64,000 nt of DNA from Macrolepiota albuminosa (lineage: Eukaryota; Basidiomycota; Agaricomycetes; Agaricales; Agaricaceae). Below, piece after piece: positions 33,196-42,765 of the stretch. The stretch is from positions 2,902,001-2,966,000 of the forward strand of contig JAMWFC010000113.1 in the NCBI GenBank assembly GCA_027475525.1, in the 5' to 3' direction. A program made the position numbers and the translations under genes. The notes beneath the pieces are model-generated. The model saw nothing but the letters and a program-made list of their open reading frames with translations, made no database searches and was not told the DNA's origin. The first letter of the stretch is position 1; every line of letters starts with the position of its first letter.

Positions 33196-33638
33196 TGCAC
33201 GAGGTATTGTGTTCCAAGTCTAGTATGCAGAGTTGTGATTGTTGATGAATATTCATGAGAAGTTGTCACGTCCACGTAAGCTATCCATGAGTAATTGTTG
33301 AATCTTGTCATGCTCTCACCTTCACCTCTCTCCGCTCCTCTACCCCATACTTCCAGGTGCTCTGCGCTGCAATTCGCGCGTCCGCAGTTCCAGGTATGTT
33401 CTCTGTTTCATTGCTGGAATTCATTGCACGAGGTATTGTGTTCCAAGTCTAGTATGCAGAGTTGTGATTGTTGATGAATATTCATGAGAAGTTGTCGCGT
33501 CCACGTGAGCTATCCGTGAGTAATTGTTGAATCTTGTCATGCTCTCACCTTCACCTCTCTCCGCTCCTCTACCCCGTACTTCCAGGCGCTCTGCGCTGCA
33601 ATGCGCGTGTCTGCAGTTCCAGGTATATTCTCTGTTTT
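33181..33638. repeat. 229-bp tandem duplication of the divergent promoter of genes 1 and 2
   Basis: Copies 33181-33409 and 33410-33638 are alike with scattered transitions (for example GTCACGTCCACGTAAG against GTCGCGTCCACGTGAG). Each copy contains the first five codons of gene 1 on the - strand and the start of the gene 2 leader on the + strand. Unlike the 77-bp duplications, the copies have diverged, so this one is real and old. Confidence 0.85.
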
Positions 33639-33768
33639 ACATTCAATTCATATCCTTACGATCTCATCAGGCCCTTCTGCTCAAGCTCAAGGAGTGCGTG
33701 CCCAGACCAGACAAAGTAAGTCAACCTGTTCTGGCGCCCTTCTAGATCACTTACAAGACGCAGCGGCC

Positions 33769-34979
33769 ATGGCCTCTCAGACCAGGGGCAAGAGTATCAA
33801 CAATTCCGATTCCAACAATCTAAAAATCAGCGACGCGTTTGAGCAAGCCAAGGAAGATCATCTACGCGGCAGGCCTGACATTTTTGAACCAGATGACCTG
33901 AGCTTTCGCAAGAAAGTCGCGTACGTGGTATTTCATGGGCGCAAGGTAGGCCTTTTCGAGACATGGCAAGTCATCTTTTTCTTTTTGAACTTCATCCTTG
34001 TTTATGGCTTTTGCAGGCCAGCTGCCGCAAACCAGGTTGATGGCCTTCCAGGTGGCAGGAAGGGCTGGTGTCAAGGTTTTTACACGCATGAGGCCGCAGT
34101 ACAGGCATGGAAGCATGCAACCGCCAATAACCTGGTAACGGTTGTTGAGGAATCTCCGACAACAGCCCTGCCTCGCACCCCAGACTCTTCTTACCCCTCT
34201 TCAAGGCAGCGCCGCACACCGGTCTCCTCCAAGAAGTCCTCCTACAAGCCGCCTTTTTCCGGCCAATCCTCTCAAACCCACCCCAAGCATCATTCAGCTT
34301 CAGGCTACCCAATCTCAGCATACCAACCTCCAGCGCCAGCCTCCGATGACGAGGACATGTTTCTGTCCGACGACCCTTACCCTCAGCACCCGCAGCCAAG
34401 ACTTCACAGAGGCTCCCTCAAAAAGCCATCGCATGGAGATTCTCTTCAGCCCACCGCTCTCAAAGGTCGCCACGCCAAAGGCCATTCAACCTCTGCATGT
34501 ACAAAACGCTGGCCTCGGGCTCTGGTCTCGGATGATGAAGACGTGTCTCTGTTAGACGACCCTCATTCAAAGCACGCACCTCCCTCGTCTCCTGACCCAT
34601 CTGATGAACTCAAACCTCAGCCTTCTATTTCTGCACCTCACAGCCTGCCTGTTTCTAAAAAAGCTCGTGATCTCAAGACTGGACCGTCGTCCACCATGCT
34701 CTCTGCTCAAACAGCAATGACTGACGAAGACTGCTACTGGACAGTTGTACGAGGGGCTATGCCTGGCGTTTACGAGGGACGGTAAGTACTTCCTTTCAAC
34801 ATATTTTCCTGCTGACCTTATTTTATTGGCCTGTTGTTAGATCTGCTGCAACAGAAGCCATTGGTAGGCATCCGGATCCCTCTGTTTATCAAGCAACGGA
34901 CTTGGCTGGCGCAGCAATTATCTTTACACGCAATTACATGGCAGGCAACGTCTCAACTAGTAGCGTCGGCGCCGTGTAG
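33769..34979 (+). CDS. KDZ element gene 2: RNase H1 N-terminal (viroplasmin-like) domain protein, 3 exons
   Basis: Exons 33769-33965, 34017-34781 and 34841-34979 give 366 residues. The first intron is GC-AG (donor GCAAGT). Residues about 48-100 form the RNase H1 N-terminal fold: VAYVVFHGRKVGLFETW, then NQVDGLPGG and GFYTHEAAVQAW. In RNase H1 this fold binds RNA-DNA hybrids; in plant pararetroviruses it is part of the viroplasmin protein. No RNase H catalytic domain follows. The rest is Ser/Pro-rich and disordered, with two acidic patches (ASDDEDMFLSDDPY and VSDDEDVSLLDDPH) spaced like a repeat, and a conserved-looking end (DPSVYQATDLAGAAIIFTRN). Two short exons in the leader seem non-coding. 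A nucleic-acid-binding accessory protein of the transposon is the likely reading. Confidence 0.8.
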
Positions 34980-35486
34980 CTGTTTTTCATATTGTATTTT
35001 ATTTTTGTAATTGAAAATATGAGCGATTCAAATCTTCTAAGTGCCAAATTTGAGTTTTGATGGAAATACAGACTTATAAGTTTAAACCTTGATGCTTGAG
35101 ATGGCAGATTTCTGGGAGAACGCAGTCGGAAAAGTAATGCAAATGAAGTTCAAAAGCATAGATACTCACATCAAAAACACTTTCCCGAAAACAATGAGAT
35201 TTGCCTATGTTACAGCTTTCTTTGTCTAGACAATACCATACGAAATCATAATCAATAGCAGTGAATTGAAGCTTTCGAACCATATAGTTTGTTTTGTAAA
35301 ATTCAAAGTCCAGAAGAACGTAGATGCGAAAGGATCATAAGCATGGGGTAGAATTACGTATGAGTTTGTGTTTGGTCCATTACACATGCTCATGAAATCA
35401 CTTCGCAGAACCGCTTTTTTGTTCTTCTCTAAGTTCCGTTAGTGAAGTCATGGAATGTGAGAGAAGGATTTATTGGCAACGTTAAA
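34980..35486. other. Spacer between convergent KDZ genes 2 and 3
   Basis: AT-rich, no supported gene; it must hold both 3' ends. Confidence 0.5.
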
Positions 35487-36972
35487 CTACACTTCTGGTC
35501 TCCTGAAGTCCTCAATGTTACTAAATAATTCAAGGCCTGCTTCCCAGCGTGAAGACTTAGCAAGGCACATTCTTTCATATCCAGCAGGGTCCTTAACCTT
35601 GAACTCCTCTGTTCGAAAACCGTAGTCTACGTATCGAAACAATCCACCAGGGCAATACTGCACAAAAGACATGCGGAGGTCGCCGTCCTGAACGGGAACG
35701 TTTGAATGAGAGATGGTTGCGGAGGGTAGAAGTATGAGGGCTCCTGGGGGAAACTCGACGTAGAGCTCAAGGTCCCATAGGATTAGATGGCCGCCTTTTG
35801 CAGGATCAAAGCGTCCAAGGGCTTGAACGCTGCACCATCCAAAAGGGCAGTTGAGAAAATCACGATGGCGATACGTCCAGACGGCAGGGCCCAGGTTAAA
35901 GGCTAATGCTGGAAAGACGCTTCGAGGAAAGTTGCGACGCAGCGTTGGCATGTGTTCCCAGAGAGAATTGAGGCGTTCGCAATAGTAGTCGTAAACCTTC
36001 GGAGCCCATGCTTGAAAACTGGCTAAAGGAAGGTCGTAAGTAGGTTGGTAGGCCTTAGACGCATTAAGCACATGCCGCTTGCAAAGATGGCCAGCCGTTG
36101 GATGTCTGGGTTGGCAAGAAGGCGGCCTGCCAAGGCCGCATGTCTCTTGTTGCTAAGATTGGTCGGCTCTATTGTTCCTTTGCTGTGAATAACGCCGACG
36201 TTAAGAACGGGATGCGATTCACGACGATGACGCGTCTCGTCGTCGTGAAAATATTCTGCTGAACTTGCATGCATCATAGCCTCGTACGCTGCTTGAGCAG
36301 AAGCGCGGTAAGTTGGGTCCTGAGGCTGGCCGACAAGAACAGCGATGACCCTGCCATGCTTGTCGACCAGAGGGTGGCTCTTCCTGAAAAAGAATCAGGG
36401 GAGAAGGGGCAGGAAACAAGCCGTGCAACTTACTCGCCATCCCAACAAACAAGCGAGAGTCCCTGCATAGCAAGCTCTTCAAGCGTCCAAGCCTTCCTAT
36501 CCCTGCTTCCATTTCTGTCGAGTTTGGCCTGGTAGGCCCCGTTTGCAGCAGGGAGGGAGGCCGTTTGGAGAGAGGTCGGGATGGGCGACGCGTCGTAATG
36601 AAAGCATTCGACGGTCCGTTGACGGGGAATGTGGCCTTCTAAAGCTATGCGCGCTGCACGTTTGAGGCGTCGTTTAGCGTGCTGGCGGTTGGCGGACAAG
36701 TGCGGCTGGCTCAGTGGCTCAGCACGAGGACGTTCTTGCAGGGGTTCTTTGCCAGGCACCGGGGTAGGCATTGGCGGCATAGGCGCATCGTCGTCGACGT
36801 CATCTAAGTAGCTCCCCTCCGTGGCTACGGAGTGGCGGAGCAGGGCAGAGAAATCGACGTTGGGACAGCAGATTGGAATAAAGTCATAAGGTGAAAAAAT
36901 TGTGCCTGAACGCGTCTGAAAAGAAAGAATAAGTTTATGCCCCTGAGAGGGTTGCGTACTGACCGAGCGCAT
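35487..36972 (-). CDS. KDZ element gene 3: TET/JBP-family 2-oxoglutarate/Fe(II) dioxygenase
   Basis: Exons 36972-36434, 36383-36076 and 36022-35487 join in frame to about 460 residues; the second intron is GC-AG (donor GCATGT). The fold is that of TET/JBP enzymes, which oxidise 5-methylcytosine or thymine in DNA. The sequence DGEKSHPLVDKHGRVIAVLV is followed by IQRLAIFASASFQAWAPKVY. The iron site is HRD in VWTYRHRDFLNC (about His335 and Asp337) plus a distal His in ATISHSNVPV (about 388). The 2-oxoglutarate-binding Arg is in DLRMSFVQY (about 399), and GGLFRYVDYGFRT follows. All key residues are present and no stop interrupts. Fungal TET/JBP genes in KDZ transposons are known. The real start may lie in an extra exon upstream (36973-37289 has an open but unplaced frame). 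Confidence 0.88.
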
Positions 36973-37267
36973 TGGAAAGCTGCGGCTGCCGTCCGTCGAC
37001 CTTGCAAAGTCACACGTAAGTTAACAGGCAAAAAGGCAACGAGATGGCTGCTCGCGGTCTCCCACTCAGCAGCATTCTTGTTTCCTTGGTCCCAGGGGTG
37101 ATACCTGAAGGAAACAAGAATTCTGCATAGAGAGAGGGGGCGATAAAGCCAAGAAACGGCGCGACTCACAGATATTAGATGACATGCTTGATCAGCGTTG
37201 GTGATGGCTGAACTTGTTGAAAAAAGGCACGTGATCACGTGTCGTTGAAACGTGTGGGACGCAGCCA

Positions 37268-40200
37268 ATGCTTCGCCAACAAAAATCAAGTAAAGGCAAG
37301 TTCAAGGTCTTCGGCGAGGGCTCGTTAGCCTCTACAGCTGTTCAAACCCTCAATCGGTCAGGTATTCAAGCGTTCCGAGCTCATCAGAAAAAGGAGGTTC
37401 GACAACGTCTGCAAGGTCAGTGGTAGCAAGCAGAAGATATTGCAGTTGCTTACAATGGGCTTTAAAGCACGAGATGAGGAGAGGCAGCGAGTGCTGGATG
37501 AAATTCGAGACATTCCAGAGAGTGCGCAGAGCTGCCATGAAGCAGACTGGGTTGATGTGGAGGCGGTCATCAATGGCCAAGCTACAATTGATGTGAGCCA
37601 TGCGGGCGGTGAATTTCAGGAGCTCCTTGAAGAGGAGCTGCGGCCGCAAAAGAAACGGAGAGAATGGCGTGCACGTCGAGACACAATCATCCGCCGGAAT
37701 CTTGGATTTGCGGCGCAATTAACGCCGATGGTCAACGCATACCTCCGATGGAGTGAAAAGTGGGGAGTGTCAGGGCAGGGGCTTGCAGCTCCTTTGGGTG
37801 GCAATGTAGTGGTGCAGGAGATGCGGGTCATTAGAGTGGTTGACGTCTTTGGTGGGTTGCACGCTTGCGCTCAAATTCTAACTTTTTTTAAACATTTAAC
37901 AGAGACCTATGCCTTAGATGTGCCTATGTTGAAAGGAGATGAGACTATTGCCGCCTCTTTGATCGAGCGTGGCCTTCTTCCATCTGCCCCATACCATCCC
38001 AACATTGCCTTCTCAATCCGTGCCGTCGAATTTTATCGCATGACTCACCTTCAATGTCCTCGCCTTGCAATACAGCCATTTATTAAAAGCTTGTGCAGCT
38101 TGCATGGCATACCATTCAAGTCCTATCTCAGCAAGCAATTCTCTGTCGCCTATGACCTCTATTTGTCCATTTGTGAAGTGGTCGAGAAACACGTTCAAAC
38201 TGCCCTTCATCGCAACACACCCAAGTGGAGGCTTTGTCACGCATGCCCGGCGTGCACCTACAAGTTGGAAGGGGAGAAAAAAATGGTATTCGAGATGCTG
38301 GTGACAATGGATGGAAATGATTCTCTTAAGCATGTCATCCGTCGAGAGTCAGCATTTGAAGACAAAAATGGAGAGATGACAGCGGGAGCAACAAAGGAGC
38401 TGCAAGATAATTGTGAGGTTGAGGGAGACTACTACCTTAGCTGGGAGACGGTGGATCAATGGGCAAAAGGCGCGCTTCAAGAGATGTTGCCAACAGGCAA
38501 GGATTCAGTAAGTCGTTGGTTTTTCTGTGCTCAATTTACATTGATCTTCTGTATAGGAAGAAGGTGCAGAGGGTTCAGAGTCAAATCCCTGCGCTGAACG
38601 ATGGAGAAACATGATTGACGAGTTGACTGCACGTATGTGGGGGATTTTTGATGAGACAGGGGTGTTTCTTGCCCTCTGTCGGCATGGCTTCGTTTTATTA
38701 ATTGTTGACATGATTCAGAGTGGAGAACTGTGCGTGGTATACGATTATATTGGCCATATTCCTTGCCTGATGCCTTACCAGCGCCAAGTATCCTTTAGCG
38801 GTGGTCAATGAACTTCTTGAGGTATTTGGCACTCGTATCGGAGGCGGTTATGACATTGGCTGCAAGTTTCGCAGCACTCTTGCCAGCAGTCCCCTTGGAC
38901 CACGCGCCCATGAGCTTGAATATAGATCACTGGTTGGAAGTTTTCACGGGCATGCTCACAATCGATGATGCCAGCTTAAATTCCTCACAAAGTATGTCGA
39001 AGGGCTGGGCCTAGAAGATCTTGAGGGATGTGAAAGATTCTTTTCACAGTCAAATGCCCTAGCTCCTTCAGTACGATATGCGAGCATTTTCCATCGAAAG
39101 CAGAGCATTCAGGAATATGCAAAGCACATGGATAAGCAGGAGACCTATGCAAACATTAGTTTGTACTTCTTTTTTATTTATTTTATCAATTGATACGGTT
39201 TTTAGGCATATTTCTTGTTAATAACTACAAACAGGCCCTTGAGTTGATTAACGGCTTACCAGCGTTGAAGAAGCAAATGAAGGATAAAGGAGTCCCAAGT
39301 TTTGATACCTTCAAACAATGGTTGGCTGAGGAGAAAGCTTATCTTGAAGCATTGTCTCGAGAGCCTCTGCAAGAAACATTGCAGATGGAATATTATCAAA
39401 AGTTGGTGAATCTTGAGGCCAGCCAGTATGCCGTACTTCACTTATAGCAGATTCTGCCTAATTATTTGATCTAGGAAAGCATTGGACGAAGCACAAGCAA
39501 AATGGCTAGTAATTACCCCTGAAAATTATAACATGCAGAACTACACAGGCTCAATGGAGACAGAACGACGTCACGCGCTAGAAAATCATGAAAAAAACCT
39601 GAAAGTTGTCCAAGGCCTGGAAATAAAGCTTGGGATCGTAACGCGATGGACTCGAACTCACCCTGAGTGGCATGCAGCGGCAGAGATGGCATCCAAGCAT
39701 CGCTATCAACGGTGCCTTGATAGTCTAGAGCAATTGGTTGTTTCGAGAATGTTTGAATTAACTAAAATGAATATGTCGCAGATGGGTGAGTTCAGCACGT
39801 TGCCATTCAAATACAACTACTAACATTGAGCATGAACAGGGTATAAATTGCGGAAGCATATCGGTAAGGCTCTCAAAGCACGATCGCAATCTGTCCGAAA
39901 TGCGCTTGACAAGTATAACGTCACTGCACGTGCCCTCTCTCCGCCATGCCCCGAGCTTTCTTGGGACCTTGTTGTAGAATACGCTTTCCTTGCGGACTTC
40001 GACCTCTTATCGGACACACGTGAAGACGTTCGTGAACGTCCTTGGGCAGCACCTGCCATGCGAATTATGACGGATGAATATTTTAAAATCCAACGCGCCG
40101 AGGAAGAAATTACCCGCTTGAATGTGGAGATTCAACGATTAGTCACGTACATGCGAGACGAGGAGGCGTATCTGCGAGAACAAGAGAAGATTATGACAAC

Positions 40201-40531
40201 TAAGGACAGCGCAATTGCTCACCAGATCTTCTTGCAGCGGGAATGTCTCCACCGCTTCAACGTCCTTCATATGCAGCGCCTTCGTAAACTCGCATCTTTG
40301 CCAGGCTTTACTGGGTCTCTTGTGCCCGGTATCTGAGCTCAGGCAAGCCAAGAAAGAGAAGATACCATGGAAGTAGATGGGAGCGTTGGCCAGGATGATG
40401 ACGGCAATGGAAACGAGGGAGGTATTGACGATGACAACGATGAAGACGACGACGATGTTGGCGATGATGACGACGAGGCTCTGCTAGCTGAACAAGTGCA
40501 TAATGTGATTCAAATTTCTTCAGACATTTAA
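37268..40531 (+). pseudogene. KDZ element gene 4: KDZ transposase, two in-frame TGA stops
   Basis: Exons from 37440: -38507, 38557-38729, 38782-39158, 39206-39425, 39475-39785 and 39840-40531, about 946 codons. KDZ hallmarks in order are LLPSAPYHPNIAFSIRAVEF, CHACPACTYKLEG, VTMDGNDSLKHV (first Asp), MWGIFDETGVFLALCRHGFV (Asp), GGGYDIGCKF, SFHGHAHNR, YVEGLGLEDLEGCERFFS (Glu candidate), and a C-terminal YKLRKHIGKALKARSQ ... RFNVLHMQRLRKLASLPGF with an acidic end. A TGA at 38966-38968 (expected Arg) and another at 40334-40336 (expected Arg) break the frame; it is open on both sides of each. The 5' part (37268-37439) holds KFKVFGEGSLASTAVQTLN in another frame, so a lost splice site or a one-base shift may separate it. 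Confidence 0.9.
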
Positions 40532-40578
40532 TTTAGACGTTTTCTCTGTTTATATCACTTATGTTATTCAATAAAGAT

Positions 40579-40940
40579 GCTCTATACAGTTGTAACTATT
40601 GTAGGGAATTTTTCTGATAATTTCCGATGAATTTTGAAGAGAGGAGTGAGCTCATCGTCGGCCACGATGAGCAAGAGGGTGGGATCAATGGGCGGCGTTA
40701 TTTCCTGGCGTTGCTAAACAATGTACGCGATGTTTGATGGTTGCTTTGATGGCTGCTGAATAACGTGCCTGAATGGCTCGGCACCACGGACCGCAGCACG
40801 CAATATTCTCAAATTTCAAGTCTGAAATAAGGCCTGTATTATTGCAGGAAGGGAGAACTAGGAAAAGTACGCCGAATTGGGCATGGAATATTAGTCATAT
40901 TCCATGCATAATTTGGCGCAGTATGTGGTAGCTACAGGTG
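40579..40940 (-). repeat. Right terminal inverted repeat (362 bp)
   Basis: Inverted copy of 30861-31222, with one subterminal hairpin unit and the 57-bp near-palindrome. It begins 47 bp after the transposase stop. Confidence 0.95.
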
Positions 40941-40948
40941 AGGACGAG

Positions 40949-41640
40949 GCCGTATGTGGGTCTGCTGAAGCCGAAAAGGTGAGGATCCTCCGAGGTAAGA
41001 ATTTTAGTTTCAAGTTTAACGTTTAAGCAGAACGACTTGACTTGGCCCACGCAAGTGCACTCCCCACCCCATCACTGCAGAGGCCTGAGGGACCAACCCA
41101 ACCAAACGAAGGATTCTCATTCCAATGACATATGTATGATCCTCACATCGAATACAATACTAATTGCGTCCGAGTGTCGACTGTAAATCCAAACTATGTA
41201 GCTTGTGACGATGAAAAGATGTCAATCGGCATCGAAGAAGACAACTTTAAGGACCTTGCTAGACCAGATCTTGCATTCTCTCGCATTGAAACTAGCTCTA
41301 GATCATATGTTAACAGGAAGACTCTAGACATTATTCATTGTATTCCCACACATTCTTAGTTGTCATTTTTCTGCTTCGGAGCTTGCACCGTTTATCGTTG
41401 AATATCTGAATACGTCTGACACAACGTGGTTCACACAGAGGTCTGAGTGTCGTACTTAATGTAGTCAGCACTAAGCCGCCGCCCAGACTTGTCATCAGCC
41501 TGGCCCCACCCTCTGGCACGGTTGCTACAAAATTGGGGGGGACTCGGTCACGTTGCTCTGCAGAACTCAAAATTTTCAGCCTTCCTAAGCGGTTAACTCA
41601 GATGAAGTAGATGTCGTAACTTTTCAAGAAATTTTATCAC
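40949..41640. other. DNA between the KDZ element and the pogo-like remnant, no gene seen
   Basis: Short frames only. No motif recognised. Confidence 0.4.
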
Positions 41641-42132
41641 TACAGTCAAACCTCTTATAACCCATGTACTTCATAACCCATAACCCCTTAAATCCCATGG
41701 GTTTGGGCCATCCACCAACTTGGTTCACAGGGAATTTTGGCAAACCTCCCATACCCCATAACCCATACTTTTCCTAATATAGATGTATATCCGATGGGTA
41801 AATACATGGATATTTCCAAAAATCATATGGAAAATCATGGAAATTTAATTTTTCGAACCCATATTCTCTATCTCCAGTCCTAGAATGCCTCAAAGCCCTC
41901 TCAAAATTCTCAAAGCAGGCATCTCTCAACGCAAATCACAGATAGAAACTTATAAAAAAGAGATTCTTTGATAGCTTTCAAGGAAGGAAAAGATTTCGGA
42001 TGCTGATGAGACAATGAATGGTGATGATGGCCTTGGATTATATCAGAGCCATCAATGAGAAGCCAACATGACAAGAAGCACTCAGTGCAGCTTTAACTCT
42101 CCTCAGTTATGTCTCTGACATTGACCAGCCAT
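41641..42132 (+). mobile_element. pogo/Fot-like DNA transposon remnant, left part
   Basis: After a TA dinucleotide the sequence CAGTCAAACCTCTTATAACC is of the type found at pogo/Fot ends in fungi. A short start, MPQSPLKILKAGISQRKSQ, follows at about 41886, and then a frame-shifted segment, YIRAINEKPT ... LSYVSDIDQP, that runs up to the insertion point of the Ty3 element. The centre with the DDE residues is missing, so this looks like an internally deleted copy. The identification rests on the end sequence and is tentative. Confidence 0.5.
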
Positions 42133-42335
42133 TGTAATCCTACGATTACGACCACTCAGTATTTAGTACTGTTAGTATCTGATGGGGATTGGTGATCCCG
42201 CTCGATTACTTACTTCTCTGGTTCTTACCATCACCACTTCGCCTTATTTTGTGTATACACATATTATCTTGCCTATTGAATACAGCGAGGTTCTATTGTC
42301 TATTGGTTCTGTCTAAATGAGGACGGCGTCCTACA
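42133..42335 (+). repeat. 5' LTR of the Ty3 element (203 bp)
   Basis: It starts TGTAATCCTACGATTACG and ends GGCGTCCTACA, with TG...CA ends. After it comes CTTTTTTGACAATATCC, with no TGG-starting tRNA complement; the word TATTGTC in the LTR pairs with GACAATA here, which hints at self-priming as in Tf1, but seven bases are weak evidence. Confidence 0.95.
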
Positions 42336-42765
42336 CTTTTTTGACAATATCCACCTTTCGCTGTCATCAGTCCTTTTCCGAGCTGTATTTCGGTCGACCA
42401 GACGGTAAATCAAAGTCGACCATCCCACCTTTGGAACACAGACTCGGGGAAAGACGTTACGGTCTGTTCTCTCGATTTTTCGAACGCATATACTTGGGGG
42501 GGGGTCCTGAACTTTGGGACGCCACGTCATTCTGCCGGTTGTCAAGCTGCCTCAAACGTCTCCTACTTCTGTTCCCTTGAAACCACGCCGTAGTGCGTGC
42601 AAACGGATTGTAAATATCTCTCCACTGTCTTCCCTGCCCACCACCGCCACTGCAGAACCGTCCGAAAGACAGGAGGAACTTAATTCCTTGCCGTTACAAA
42701 AGCGAACTGTACCTTCTGACAGTTCTTCTTCTCCAGCACCCTTACCCGCATCCAACTGTTGCAAG

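Larger units (their letters stand above)
30861..40940. mobile_element. Complete 10,080-bp KDZ-type DNA transposon with four genes
   Basis: The ends are 362-bp terminal inverted repeats (30861-31222 and 40579-40940), flanked by an exact 8-bp target duplication, AGGACGAG (30853-30860 and 40941-40948). Eight-bp duplications are known for the KDZ (Kyakuja-Dileera-Zisupton) group. Inside are, from left, an unknown - strand gene, a + strand gene with an RNase H1 N-terminal domain, a - strand TET/JBP dioxygenase gene and a + strand KDZ transposase gene. The close association of KDZ transposons with TET/JBP genes is established for agaricomycetes. Ends, duplication and gene set are whole, but the transposase has two in-frame TGA stops, so this copy has probably just lost autonomy. 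Confidence 0.95.

Noticed and set aside
37023..37289. N-terminal exon of the TET/JBP gene
   Set aside because: The frame is open (VGEALAASHTFQ and on) but no splice joins it convincingly to 36972, and it overlaps the start region of the transposase gene on the other strand.
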